A stretch of 64,000 nucleotides of DNA from the NCBI RefSeq assembly GCF_934660935.1, contig NZ_CAKUIH010000007.1:37774-101773 (forward strand), given 5' to 3'. Under the pieces are notes generated by a model, which was not told where the DNA came from, made no database searches, and worked only from the letters and a program-made list of their open reading frames with translations. Origin of the DNA: an uncultured Parolsenella sp. (GTDB taxonomy: Bacteria > Actinomycetota > Coriobacteriia > Coriobacteriales > Atopobiaceae). Both the position numbers and the translations under genes were made by a program. This document shows, one piece after another, positions 38,778 to 47,695 of the stretch. How positions within the stretch are numbered: position 1 is the first letter of the stretch; the number at the start of each line of letters is the position of its first letter.

Positions 38778-38917
38778 TTTTCCTTTGGGCGGCGGTTTTG
38801 CTGCGTTCGCGCGTGGCTTCATTTTGAGTCAAAAGCGTTGCAATCGAGCGCGCCGTGCCGCCTCAACCAACCGTTCGCCGCTTAAAATCGACCACTCACG
38901 CTCGCTTTTGCGTGAGT

Positions 38918-38959
38918 TTGCACACTATTGCTCAAATCTGCGCAGAAGTGTGCAATAGT
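38918..38959. promoter_or_regulatory. operator/promoter region of the fru operon
   Basis: TTGCACAC (38918) is inverted as GTGTGCAA (38948), and both copies adjoin CTATTGC or its reverse GCAATAG. TTGCTC (38928) and TGCAAT (38951) are 17 bp apart and could be the -35 and -10, so a bound repressor would cover the promoter. A DeoR-type site for the product of the first gene is the likely meaning. Confidence 0.55.
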
Positions 38960-39033
38960 ACGCATTGTAAGATGCGAAAGCTCAGGCCCGCGGGCACTCA
39001 GGCCCCACGGCTAGAGCCGGCTGAAGGAGCGTC

Positions 39034-39804
39034 ATGCTCGCCGAGGAACGTCGCCAGCGCATGGTCGAAATGGTCGCGGAGAACGCCACCGTTTCCGTCG
39101 CGGAGTTCGCCAACCTGTTCGACACGTCAGAGTCCACGATTCGCCGCGACCTCGATCGACTCGAAGGCGCCGGTCTTCTCGTGAAGGTGCACGGCGGCGC
39201 CGCCAGCGTCGAGACCGCGCTCACACCCGCGCCCTTCGTCGCCGTCGAGCCCACCATGGCCGAGAAGCGCGACCTCCACACGTCCGAGAAGCACGTGCTG
39301 GCCGCCTGGGCAGCAGCTCAGATCCAGCCGGACGACTTCGTCTACCTTGACTCCGGCTCCACCACGCAGGCCATCGTTGAGCACCTCTCCGAGAGTGCCT
39401 GCCTCGCGACCTTCGTCACCAACTCCGTCTCCCTGGCGCTCGCGCTCGCCAACCGCGGCGCCCGCACGATCGTCATCGGCGGCGACGTCAAGGCTGGCAC
39501 GGAGGCCATCGTGGGCCCCGGCGCGCTCGACGCGCTCTCTCGCTACAACTTCTCCAAGGGCTTCTGGGGTGCAAACGGCGCCACGGTTGAGCAGGGCTTC
39601 ACCACTCCGGACGCGAGCGAGGCCATGGTCAAGCTCGAGTCGATGAGGCACACCTGCGAGCGCTTCGTCCTGGCAGACGCCAGCAAGATCGGCGTCGTGA
39701 CGCCGGTCACCTTCTCCCGCTTCGAGGATGCGACGCTCGTCACCTGCGGCGCCGTTGACCCCGCCATTTCTGCCCTCTCCAACGTCGTGGAGGTATCCGC
39801 ATGA
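39034..39804 (+). CDS. fruR: DeoR family repressor of the fructose operon
   Basis: A 256-residue transcription regulator. The N-terminal winged helix (residues 1-55: MLAEERRQRMVEMVAENATV, FDTSESTIRRDLDRLE) is followed by a DeoR sugar-phosphate sensor domain (VYLDSGSTTQAIVEHL; FVTNSVSLALAL; TIVIGGDVK). As first gene of fruR-fruK-fruA it most probably represses the operon and responds to fructose 1-phosphate. GGAGCGTC is the RBS. It overlaps fruK by 4 bp. Confidence 0.9.
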   Translation: MLAEERRQRMVEMVAENATVSVAEFANLFDTSESTIRRDLDRLEGAGLLVKVHGGAASVETALTPAPFVAVEPTMAEKRDLHTSEKHVLAAWAAAQIQPDDFVYLDSGSTTQAIVEHLSESACLATFVTNSVSLALALANRGARTIVIGGDVKAGTEAIVGPGALDALSRYNFSKGFWGANGATVEQGFTTPDASEAMVKLESMRHTCERFVLADASKIGVVTPVTFSRFEDATLVTCGAVDPAISALSNVVEVSA

Positions 39805-40706
39805 TCTGCACCGTAACGTTCAACCCCTCGCTCGACTACATCGTCCGCGTGGACGACATGCGCCTCGGTGTGATCAACCGCACCACCTACGAGCAGGTTC
39901 TCCCCGGTGGCAAGGGCATCAACGTCTCCATCGTCCTGGGCAACCTCGGCCACGCCTCCCGTGCCCTTGGCTTTCTCGCCGGCTTCACCGGCGCCGAGAT
40001 CGCCCGTCGCGTGAGCGAGGCTGGCGTCTCGGCTGACTTCATCGAGGTCGCCGAGGGCATGAGCCGCATCAACGCCAAGATCAAGAGCAACGAGGAGACC
40101 GAGCTCAACGGCCAGGGCCCGCTCATCACCGAGGAGAACATCGAGGAGCTCTACGCCAAGCTCGACGTTCTTGGCGAGGGCGACACCCTCGTCATCTCGG
40201 GTTCCGTGCCCAACGCGCTTCCCGGCGACATGTACGAGCGCATCATGGCGCGCCTCGACGGCCGCGGCGTCCGTATCGTGGTCGACGCCGAACGCGACCT
40301 GCTCACGCGCGTCCTTCCCTATAAGCCCTTCCTCGTGAAGCCCAACAACATCGAGCTGGGCGACATCTACGGCGTGACCCTCAAGACCCGCGACGAGGTC
40401 GTCCCGTATGCCAAGCGCATGCAGGAGGCTGGCGCGCAGAACGTGCTCGTCTCCATGGCGGGCGAGGGTGGCGTACTCGTCGCGGCCGACGGCCAGGTCT
40501 TCCAGAGCCCCGCCGCCAAGGGCACCGTCGTGAATTCCGTGGGTGCGGGTGACTCGAGCGTCGCCGGCTTCCTCGCCGGTCTCATCGAGACCGGCTCCTA
40601 TGAGACGGCCTTCCGCATGGCTCTCGCCAGCGGCTCCGCCAGTGCCTTCTCCGACCACCTCGCCACGCGTCCCGAGGTCGAGGCGCTCATGGCCGGCTCT
40701 CGCTAG
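39801..40706 (+). CDS. fruK: 1-phosphofructokinase
   Basis: A 301-residue PfkB-family kinase turning fructose 1-phosphate into fructose 1,6-bisphosphate. MICTVTFNPSLDYIV is the typical opening, PGGKGINVS the first PfkB signature and NSVGAGDSSVAGFLAG the second, with the catalytic Asp in GAGD. Context between fruR and the fructose PTS gene fixes the substrate better than sequence alone. Confidence 0.93.
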   Translation: MICTVTFNPSLDYIVRVDDMRLGVINRTTYEQVLPGGKGINVSIVLGNLGHASRALGFLAGFTGAEIARRVSEAGVSADFIEVAEGMSRINAKIKSNEETELNGQGPLITEENIEELYAKLDVLGEGDTLVISGSVPNALPGDMYERIMARLDGRGVRIVVDAERDLLTRVLPYKPFLVKPNNIELGDIYGVTLKTRDEVVPYAKRMQEAGAQNVLVSMAGEGGVLVAADGQVFQSPAAKGTVVNSVGAGDSSVAGFLAGLIETGSYETAFRMALASGSASAFSDHLATRPEVEALMAGSR

Positions 40707-40731
40707 TCTCCTTCCGTCAATCCTCCTCCTT

Positions 40732-40775
40732 GCCGGAGCGCCCCTCTCCCTCGCGCTCGCGCGCGGCGCTCCGGC
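40732..40775 (+). terminator. hairpin between fruK and fruA
   Basis: GCCGGAGCGCC pairs with GGCGCTCCGGC (11 bp, 22-nt loop), followed by CCTTCTGTC. The T-run is poor, so it may attenuate rather than stop transcription into fruA. Confidence 0.5.
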
Positions 40776-40857
40776 CCTTCTGTCATGCCGCACCGTTCCT
40801 GCGAGTTGGTGTTGCGAATATCGTCCGGGCATGCGCCCGGGAGAGAAAGGTTGAGTA

Positions 40858-42831
40858 ATGAGAATCACCAGTCTGCTCAAGCCTGAGGCTGTCAAGATCG
40901 GGGGTGTCGCGTCTGACAAGGCCGACGCCATCGCCAAGCTCGTCAAGCTGATGGAGACCCAGGGCAACGTCGTCGACGTCGACGCCTACACCGAGGCCGT
41001 TCATGCACGCGAGTCGTTCGGTTCCACGGCGCTTGGCGAGGGTATTGCGATTCCTCACGCCAAGACGGCTGCCGTCTCCGCGCCGGGGCTCGCCGCGATG
41101 ACGCTGCCCGAGGGCGTCGACTACGACGCGCCGGACGGCCTGCCCACCACGCTCATGTTCCTCATCGCCGCGCCCGACACGAAGGCCGACGTCCACCTCG
41201 AGGTCCTCTCGCGCCTCTCGATGCTCCTGATGGACCCGGAGTTCTGCGACAGCCTCCGCGCCGCCAAGACCTCGGAGGAGCTCCTCGCCGTCATCGACGC
41301 CGCCGAGGACGCCAAGCTTGCCGCCGAGAACGCGAAGGCCGCCGAGACCGCCACCGCTGACGCCGCAGGCTATGACCTCGTCGCCATCACCGCCTGCCCG
41401 ACCGGCATCGCTCACACCTACATGGCTGCCGAGGCCCTCGAGAACAAGGCCAAGGAGATGGGCCTGCGCATCAAGGTCGAGACCCAGGGCTCCGCGGGCG
41501 CCAAGAACGTCCTCACTGCCGAGGACATCGCCGGTGCCAAGGGTGTCATCATCGCCGCCGACAAGAACATCGAGCTCTCCCGCTTCGACGGCAAGCCGCT
41601 CTTCAGCTGTCCGGTCTCCCGTGGCATCAACGAGCCCGAGGCTCTCATCAACGAGGTCATGGAGGGCCGCGCGCCCATCCACCACAACGCCGGTGGCGCC
41701 TCCGCTCCCGCCGCGACCTCTGACGGCGAGTCGACCTGGCACAAGATCTACAAGCACCTCATGAACGGCGTCTCCCACATGCTGCCGTTTGTGATCGGCG
41801 GCGGCATCCTCACCGCTATCGCGTTCCTCGTTGACCAGCCTGGCCTCGGCACCTCGGCCTACGGCTCCTCGATCCCGGCCGCGGCCCTGTTCAAGACCAT
41901 CGGCGGCGAGGCGTTCGGCCTCATGCTCCCGATCCTTGCGGGCTACATCGCGAGCTCCATCGCGGATCGCCCGGGCCTTGCTCCCGGCTTCGTCGGCGGC
42001 CTCTTCGCCAAGGCCGGCTATGACTTCGCCTACCTGGGAACGCTCGACGCGACCACACTCGTCTCCGGCGGCTTCATTGCGGCGCTCTTCGCGGGCTTCG
42101 CTGCCGGTTACCTCACCCTGGGCATCGAGCGCGCCTGCGACAAGCTCCCGAGCTCGCTTGAGGGTATCAAGCCGATGCTGATCTACCCCGTCCTTGGCAC
42201 GCTCGCCATTGGCGTCGTGATGCTTGCGCTCAACCCGGTCTTCGCCGCGATCAACACCGCGCTCAACGGCTTCCTTGCGGGCCTCGGCACGAGCAACATC
42301 GTGGTCCTCGGCCTCGTCCTCGGCGGCATGATGTCCGTCGACATGGGCGGCCCCTTCAACAAGGCCGCCTACGTGTTTGGCACCGCCGCCCTTGATCCCA
42401 GCTCCGGCCTTGGCACCACCGGCCAGGTCATCATGGCTTCCGTCATGGTGGGCGGCATGGTTCCGCCGCTGGCCATCGCCCTCTCCACCACGTTCTTCAA
42501 GAACCGCTGGACCAAGCAGGACCGCAACGCCGGCCTCGTGAACTACATCATGGGCCTCTCCTTCATCTCCGAGGGCGCCATTCCGTTCGCCGCCGCCGAC
42601 CCTGGCCACGTCCTGCCCAGCTGCATCATCGGCTCCGCCATCGCTGGCGGCCTCTCCGCGGCCTTTGGCTGCACCAGCCCCGCCCCGCACGGTGGCGCCT
42701 GGGTCGCCGCCGTCATCGGCAACCCCGCGATGTGGCTCGTCGCCTGCCTCGTGGGCTCCGTGGTGGGCTGCCTCATCCTCTCCCTCTGGAAGAAGCCGCT
42801 GGACGCCAGCGAGTCCGGTCTGGAGAAGTAG
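40858..42831 (+). CDS. fruA: fructose PTS transporter EIIABC
   Basis: A 657-residue permease that imports fructose and phosphorylates it to fructose 1-phosphate. Residues 1-150 are EIIA with His67 in EGIAIPHAKT; residues 172-275 are EIIB with Cys180 in AITACPTGIAHTYMAAEAL; residues from 300 are the EIIC membrane channel with about nine helices (GGGILTAIAFL; MMSVDMGGPFNKAAY; ISEGAIPFAAADP). The phosphorylation residues of both soluble domains are intact. There is no HPr-like domain. GAGAAAGG precedes the start. Confidence 0.95.
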   Translation: MRITSLLKPEAVKIGGVASDKADAIAKLVKLMETQGNVVDVDAYTEAVHARESFGSTALGEGIAIPHAKTAAVSAPGLAAMTLPEGVDYDAPDGLPTTLMFLIAAPDTKADVHLEVLSRLSMLLMDPEFCDSLRAAKTSEELLAVIDAAEDAKLAAENAKAAETATADAAGYDLVAITACPTGIAHTYMAAEALENKAKEMGLRIKVETQGSAGAKNVLTAEDIAGAKGVIIAADKNIELSRFDGKPLFSCPVSRGINEPEALINEVMEGRAPIHHNAGGASAPAATSDGESTWHKIYKHLMNGVSHMLPFVIGGGILTAIAFLVDQPGLGTSAYGSSIPAAALFKTIGGEAFGLMLPILAGYIASSIADRPGLAPGFVGGLFAKAGYDFAYLGTLDATTLVSGGFIAALFAGFAAGYLTLGIERACDKLPSSLEGIKPMLIYPVLGTLAIGVVMLALNPVFAAINTALNGFLAGLGTSNIVVLGLVLGGMMSVDMGGPFNKAAYVFGTAALDPSSGLGTTGQVIMASVMVGGMVPPLAIALSTTFFKNRWTKQDRNAGLVNYIMGLSFISEGAIPFAAADPGHVLPSCIIGSAIAGGLSAAFGCTSPAPHGGAWVAAVIGNPAMWLVACLVGSVVGCLILSLWKKPLDASESGLEK

Positions 42832-42942
42832 GGGCGCGCGGACGCGGGTGCCCCGCGGGGGTGGGGCGCCCGCCGGGGCGAGGCTCGCGGAATGCGCTGG
42901 CTCGCCTGCGCGAATACTTGCTCGCGACATAGCGTGACGTCT

Positions 42943-42972
42943 GGGGCGGTCCTTCGGGGCCGCCTCTTTCGT
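42943..42972 (+). terminator. terminator after fruA
   Basis: GGGGCGGTCC and GGGCCGCCTC pair around a TTCG tetraloop, followed by TTTCGTTTG, 110 bp past the fruA stop. Confidence 0.8.
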
Positions 42973-43103
42973 TTGGGGGCGTTTGCCTGCCTTGCCCGTC
43001 GCGCCGCGTCGTTCGCAACCGCTCCGTTACGGCTGGCACGGCCTTTCGCGCTGCCGCGCGCGAGCGGGTATCCTTCTAGGCGACGACTACCGAGGGGATG
43101 GGC

Positions 43104-44909
43104 ATGGCGAGGACGGCAGACATCAAGGTGACGCTTGCGGACGGAGCGGCGGCGCGCGTGCGCGTCGAGGCCCCGGAGGGCGTGGCGGACGCTCCCGGGA
43201 CGCCCTTTGGCGTGACGTACGAGCCCGCGCCCGTGGTCGCGCTGGCCGATGACGGGTTTGCCGAGGATGCCGCTCGCGACCTCGCCTCTCTTGGAAGAAG
43301 CGTCGCGACCGTGTCCTGCGAGGCGCGCGAGCTGGAGGGGCCGGATGTCGCCGAGGCCATGAGCGCACTCGGCGTGACCCAGGCGCATCTGCTGGCGGGG
43401 GATGCCGGCGCCCGTGCCGCGCGTTCCCTTACCGAGAAGAGCCCGCATCGCGTGCTCTCCGTTGCGTGCCGCGAGGAGGGGGAGGACGCCTCCGCCTTCG
43501 TGCGCCGCGTCGCTCATGCCATGGACGAGGCGGAGCCCGTGCGCAGGCATCGGCCGCTGGTGGTGTTCGAGGATGGCGTGGCGCACGTCACCTCTCGGGT
43601 TGAGGACGTTCTCGTGAGGCCAGCGACGCTCGTCGATGAGCCGGCGATCCTCGCCATGTATGACCATCTCCTCGATTCCTGCGACGTCCCTGGCCAGGAG
43701 ACCTGCGGCTGGCTGCGCGGCTTCTGGCCGCTCCCGGATGACGTGAGCCGCCGTCTGCACGAGGGGGTTACGTGGGTGGCCATCGACGCGGGGGAGGGCG
43801 AAGCAGGCGCTCATGGGGAGGGCGATGTCTCGGGCGCTGCCCCCGCGGTCCTCGGCGCCATGTCGCTCGATGGGGACTTTGGCCTTCCAGGGGCCGAGCC
43901 TGACTGGGAGCCGCTCGGTTCGGGTGAGTTCTTGACCTGCCACCTGCTGGCGACCGACCCCGCCGTTCGCGGCCGCGGTGTCGCGACGGCGCTTCTCGCG
44001 GAGTACGCGCGCGAGGCCATCGCGCGAGGCTGCAAGGCCCTGCGCATCAACACCAGCCCGGAGAGCCTCTCGAACCGCCTCTACCGCGAGCTTGGCTTCA
44101 CGCTCCATGCGCCTCAGTGGTTCCCCTACGAGGGCCTTCCCATCACCGGCTGGACGAACGTCTATGAGCTGCGCCTTGACGGTCCCGCGGAGGGAAGCAA
44201 GCCTGCTGCGCCCGGCATGCCTGTCGCGGCTGACGAGCCCGTCGCGTCCTGTGGGTCTGGTGTGTTTGACGAGCCCGCCGCGACCTGCGAACTCGCCGCG
44301 GCCCGCGAATCCGCCGCGGCCGCCGAGGGGTCACCCACACGTACCCTCGGCGATATCGACTTCTTTGGCGACGACGCCCTGTGCCAACGCCTCGTGCGCG
44401 CAAGCGCGTGGCTCCTCATCGGCGGGGCTGCGCTCGCCGTGGCGCTCTCCGTCGTGGCGGGTACCGGCGTCATCGAGGAGATGCGGGCACTCCCGGGCGA
44501 TTGGGGCGCGGCGATGTGGCCTCTTGCCATGGCTGCCCTCTCCGCCGTGGCGCTCCCCGTGCACGAGCTTGTGCACGCGCTGTTCATGCGCGTCCTCGGC
44601 GGCCCCGGCACGCGGGTGAGCTTTGGCTATCAGGCGGGCATGCTCTATGCGGGATGCCCTGGCCTCGTGCTCTCCAAGCCCCGTTTCGTCGTGGTCCTCC
44701 TCGCACCTACGGTTTTGGTCACGGCCGCCCTCTTGGGGCTGGGGCTTGTGCTCGGATATCCCTTCATGACCCTCTGGGCTGCGGTTCTGCACCTGTCTGG
44801 CTGCTCCGGAGACATCCTCGCCGCGGGCGCGATCTTGCGCGAGCGCGCCTGCACGCATTGCCGAGATACGGAACGGGGCATCGAGTTGCTCTGCGAGCGG
44901 GTAGGATAA
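43104..44909 (+). CDS. three-domain fusion: hydrolase-like, GNAT acetyltransferase, HExxH membrane domain
   Basis: A 601-residue protein of unusual layout. Residues 1-165 resemble an alpha/beta-hydrolase, but the nucleophile elbow reads LLAGDAGAR where GxSxG is expected, so the Ser is missing. Residues 170-355 are a GNAT N-acetyltransferase, with the acetyl-CoA loop DPAVRGRGVATALLAEYA and NRLYRELGF. Residues 355-420 are a low-complexity linker. Residues 425-601 are membrane helices bearing His487-Glu-Leu-Val-His491, the zinc motif of the DUF3267 putative metallopeptidase family, and a Cys-rich tail (CTHC). The start at 43104 is chosen because GAGGGG lies six bases upstream. Partner gene follows after 33 bp. 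Function is unknown. Confidence 0.75.
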   Translation: MARTADIKVTLADGAAARVRVEAPEGVADAPGTPFGVTYEPAPVVALADDGFAEDAARDLASLGRSVATVSCEARELEGPDVAEAMSALGVTQAHLLAGDAGARAARSLTEKSPHRVLSVACREEGEDASAFVRRVAHAMDEAEPVRRHRPLVVFEDGVAHVTSRVEDVLVRPATLVDEPAILAMYDHLLDSCDVPGQETCGWLRGFWPLPDDVSRRLHEGVTWVAIDAGEGEAGAHGEGDVSGAAPAVLGAMSLDGDFGLPGAEPDWEPLGSGEFLTCHLLATDPAVRGRGVATALLAEYAREAIARGCKALRINTSPESLSNRLYRELGFTLHAPQWFPYEGLPITGWTNVYELRLDGPAEGSKPAAPGMPVAADEPVASCGSGVFDEPAATCELAAARESAAAAEGSPTRTLGDIDFFGDDALCQRLVRASAWLLIGGAALAVALSVVAGTGVIEEMRALPGDWGAAMWPLAMAALSAVALPVHELVHALFMRVLGGPGTRVSFGYQAGMLYAGCPGLVLSKPRFVVVLLAPTVLVTAALLGLGLVLGYPFMTLWAAVLHLSGCSGDILAAGAILRERACTHCRDTERGIELLCERVG

Positions 44910-44942
44910 GTGGCACGCCTCGCCCAGAGAGAAGGAATGCAA

Positions 44943-46892
44943 ATGAAGGTCGCCATTGCCCAGATGAACACCACCCCCGGCGATTTCGACGCCATCGTGG
45001 ACAAGATGTGCTCCTATGACACGGTCGCCCACGCCTATGGGGCGGATCTCATCGTCTTCCCCTCGACCGTCATGATGGGTTGTGACCCGCTGTCGCTGGC
45101 GCAGTGCCCTGGCTATATCCTCGATTTCTCCTCCGCCATGGGCGCTCTCTCGGAACGCCTGAGGACGCCCGCCATCGTGCCCTTCGTGGCGGGTGGCCTT
45201 GGCGAGTCCATGCCGGAGGCCGCGCTTATCCGCAACGGCGCGGTGCTTCCCCTCTCCATCGCGGGCGCCGTCTCGAACGCGGGCCAGCCAAAGCTCGGTA
45301 TGGCCGCATCCACGCTCGCGGGCTCTCCGGCAGTTGTCTCGATCGCGGGCGTCAACGTGGGCGTGGCCTATACCTTTGACGAGCTCGAGCTCTTCGCCTC
45401 GGGAGGTCTCTCCGCGGACGTCATCTGCTTCGTGCCGTTCGAGGGGTACGACGTTGACGAGCAGGCGACCTGCTTTGCCCCGTCCGTCTCGGACGGCTGT
45501 TTTGTCGAGGAGGCCAAGGGCGCGGATGCCTGGATTGTCGCCGCGAATGCCGTCGGCGCCTTTGGCGACCTGGCCTTCGTGGGAGGCTCCTTCGTCATGG
45601 CGCCGTGGGGCGAGCTCGCGGCCGCCTCTCGCTGCTTTGCCGAGGACGTCTTCGTATGTGACATCGACGTCAAGGGCGAGGGCCCGCTGGCGAATCCGGT
45701 GGCGCCGCCCGCGTTCGACCGCGAGCGGATCCTGTGGGACGCCTGTGTGCTCGCGACGCGCGACCGCTGTGACAAGCAGGGCCTTTCTGGTGTCGCCGTT
45801 GTGTGCGACGGCAGCATCTCCTCGAGCGTGACGTGTGCCATCGCAGTCGACGCCGTGGGCCCGATGCGTGTCCACGCGCTCGTGTGCGGCGCGGGCGAGG
45901 AGCTCGAGGACGCGCGCGGCGTCGTGCGCGCGCTCAAGATTCGCGATGTGGACGAGCTCGCGGCGCGCGACGTCGAGCGCGCCGCGGTGGCCCTTGGCGG
46001 CAACGAGACCGAGGACCTCGCGCGTGGCCTCGTCGAGGCGCGCCTGGGGGCCTGGGCCCGTGCGGGCGAGCTCCTCACGCTCTCAAGCGCCGATAAGACC
46101 GAGCTTGCCGTGGGCTCCTCCTCGTATGACCCCGCCCCTGCCGCCCGCGCGGCCGCCTTCGCGCCGTTGGGAGACATCTACCGTTCTGACGTCATGCGTC
46201 TCGCGCGCTACCGCAACACGGTCTCTCCCGTGATCTGCCCCCGCGCGGCACAGCGCCTCTGCGTCCCCGCCGACCTGGGGCTCGAGGGTATCGCGGAGAC
46301 TGACGAGCAGTGCCTGTCCGAGCTTGACGCCAGCCTGCTCGCGCACTTCGAGCACAGCTACGGCCTTACCGAGCTTGCCCAGGGCCGCCTGGGCGAGGAG
46401 GGCGCGGCACGTCTGCTCGAGCGCGTGCGCGCCTGCGAGCTCGCGCGTCGTCACGGGCCGCTGTATCCGTTGCTCTCCTCTCGCTCGTTATCCGAGGCTC
46501 AGGTGCCGCTGATGGACGTCTGGCGTGACCACATGCGTCCCGAGCCGCTCCACATGCCCGACGAGGGGGAGCTCACCCGGGCGGTTGTTGGGGTGGCGCA
46601 TGACCTGGGCGTCTACGATGCCGCAGCCAAGATGGACGCGCCCACAACTCCGCTCGCGCCCGCAGCCTCACCTTCGCTTGCGACTCCGAACACCCCGGCC
46701 TCGGCGTCTGCGATCGCTTTCATGGCCGACGACCCGGAGGTACCCAAGGCGTCCATGCGCTCGCGCGTGAACGAGGCGCTGGGCTACCTGCAGGAGCTTT
46801 CTGACGGCAAGCGCATGCGCGAGGGGCTGGGCGGCGACAAAGGCGGCCAGGGTGGCGGCATCTGGCCCGACGGCTTCTTCTCTGACAACTAG
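44943..46892 (+). CDS. NAD synthetase-like protein with degenerate active sites
   Basis: A 649-residue protein with the layout of glutamine-dependent NAD synthetase: nitrilase-like glutaminase (1-260) then ammonia-dependent synthetase (270-560). The fold is clear from MKVAIAQMNTTPGDFD, FVGGSFVMAPWGE and SSADKTELAVGSSSYDPAP...APLGDIYRSDVMRLARY. Key residues are lost: the catalytic Glu after VFP is Ser41, the nucleophile region reads GVAYTF instead of GxxxC-E, and the ATP pyrophosphatase loop SGGxDS is VCDGSISSS (287-295). The C-terminal 80 residues are low-complexity, ending GIWPDGFFSDN. The start at 44943 has AGAAGGA at the right distance. Probably a pseudoenzyme; a true NadE should exist elsewhere. 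Confidence 0.8.
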   Translation: MKVAIAQMNTTPGDFDAIVDKMCSYDTVAHAYGADLIVFPSTVMMGCDPLSLAQCPGYILDFSSAMGALSERLRTPAIVPFVAGGLGESMPEAALIRNGAVLPLSIAGAVSNAGQPKLGMAASTLAGSPAVVSIAGVNVGVAYTFDELELFASGGLSADVICFVPFEGYDVDEQATCFAPSVSDGCFVEEAKGADAWIVAANAVGAFGDLAFVGGSFVMAPWGELAAASRCFAEDVFVCDIDVKGEGPLANPVAPPAFDRERILWDACVLATRDRCDKQGLSGVAVVCDGSISSSVTCAIAVDAVGPMRVHALVCGAGEELEDARGVVRALKIRDVDELAARDVERAAVALGGNETEDLARGLVEARLGAWARAGELLTLSSADKTELAVGSSSYDPAPAARAAAFAPLGDIYRSDVMRLARYRNTVSPVICPRAAQRLCVPADLGLEGIAETDEQCLSELDASLLAHFEHSYGLTELAQGRLGEEGAARLLERVRACELARRHGPLYPLLSSRSLSEAQVPLMDVWRDHMRPEPLHMPDEGELTRAVVGVAHDLGVYDAAAKMDAPTTPLAPAASPSLATPNTPASASAIAFMADDPEVPKASMRSRVNEALGYLQELSDGKRMREGLGGDKGGQGGGIWPDGFFSDN

Positions 46893-46990
46893 GGGTTCGC
46901 GCACTTTCGTGTGCTTGGCCGCGCGCTTTAATCTGTGTGGCGCGCGCCTATCGCCCTGGCAGCGCGTCTTCCTGGCAGCGCGTCTTTGCC

Positions 46991-47030
46991 GAAGCCTCCG
47001 CGTCACGAGATGGCCGCGGAGGCTTCTTGT
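46991..47030 (+). terminator. terminator before ruvC
   Basis: A perfect 12-bp stem, GAAGCCTCCGCG with CGCGGAGGCTTC (12-nt loop), followed by TTGTTC, 100 bp after the NadE-like gene. Confidence 0.82.
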
Positions 47031-47067
47031 TCACGCCCCTCGCGCCGCGGCTCCGTCGTGCTACTAT

Positions 47068-47081
47068 AGAACCCATGTTCG
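47068..47081. promoter_or_regulatory. LexA-type SOS box overlapping the ruvCAB promoter
   Basis: AGAACCCATGTTCG fits GAAC-N4-GTTCG. It directly follows TACTAT (47062-47067), a likely -10, and lies 39 bp before ruvC. LexA binding here would repress ruvCAB outside DNA damage. Confidence 0.68.
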
Positions 47082-47119
47082 ATATCGGGAGACGCTAATA
47101 GCGGCGAGGGGAGGCGCGC

Positions 47120-47695
47120 ATGATCGTACTCGGCATTGACCCGGGCCTGGCAAACACCGGCTGGGGCGTCATCGAGACACGCGGTTCCGTCGCGCGTGCC
47201 CGCGCCTACGGCTGCATCCACTCGGAGGCGTCGGAGCCGCTACATGAGCGCCTTGGCGCAATATGCTCGCAGCTGGCGGCAGTCATCGAGCGCTACCAGC
47301 CCTCGTCCGTCGCCATCGAGGACATCTTTTTCGGGCAGAACACGCGCTCCGCCATCCTCACGGCTCACGCACGCGGCGCGGCCCTCGTGGCGTGCTCGCA
47401 GGCTGGCGTCGAGGTCGCGTCGTACACGCCCATGCAGATCAAGCAGTCCGTCGTGGGTACGGGTGCCGCGGATAAGCGCCAGGTCACGTACATGGTGCGC
47501 AACGTCCTCGCGCTCGACCATGATCCAAAGCCAGACCATTGCGCGGACGCCCTGGCCGCCGCGGTGTGCCACGCCAACCTCTCCCGCACGTTCGCGGCAT
47601 CTGCCGCGCAGGGCGGGGAGGCCGCGCGCAGGCTCGCCGCCACGCGCGCCGGCCTCACGGCGTCTTCGGAACACGATAGAAGGGTGGGCGCATGA
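47120..47695 (+). CDS. ruvC: crossover junction endodeoxyribonuclease RuvC
   Basis: A 191-residue Holliday junction resolvase. Acidic catalytic residues are Asp7 (MIVLGIDPGLANTGWG), Glu67 (VAIEDIFFGQN) and the C-terminal His/Asp cluster DHCADALAAAVCH. GGGGAGGCG precedes the start. It overlaps ruvA by 4 bp. Confidence 0.95.
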   Translation: MIVLGIDPGLANTGWGVIETRGSVARARAYGCIHSEASEPLHERLGAICSQLAAVIERYQPSSVAIEDIFFGQNTRSAILTAHARGAALVACSQAGVEVASYTPMQIKQSVVGTGAADKRQVTYMVRNVLALDHDPKPDHCADALAAAVCHANLSRTFAASAAQGGEAARRLAATRAGLTASSEHDRRVGA

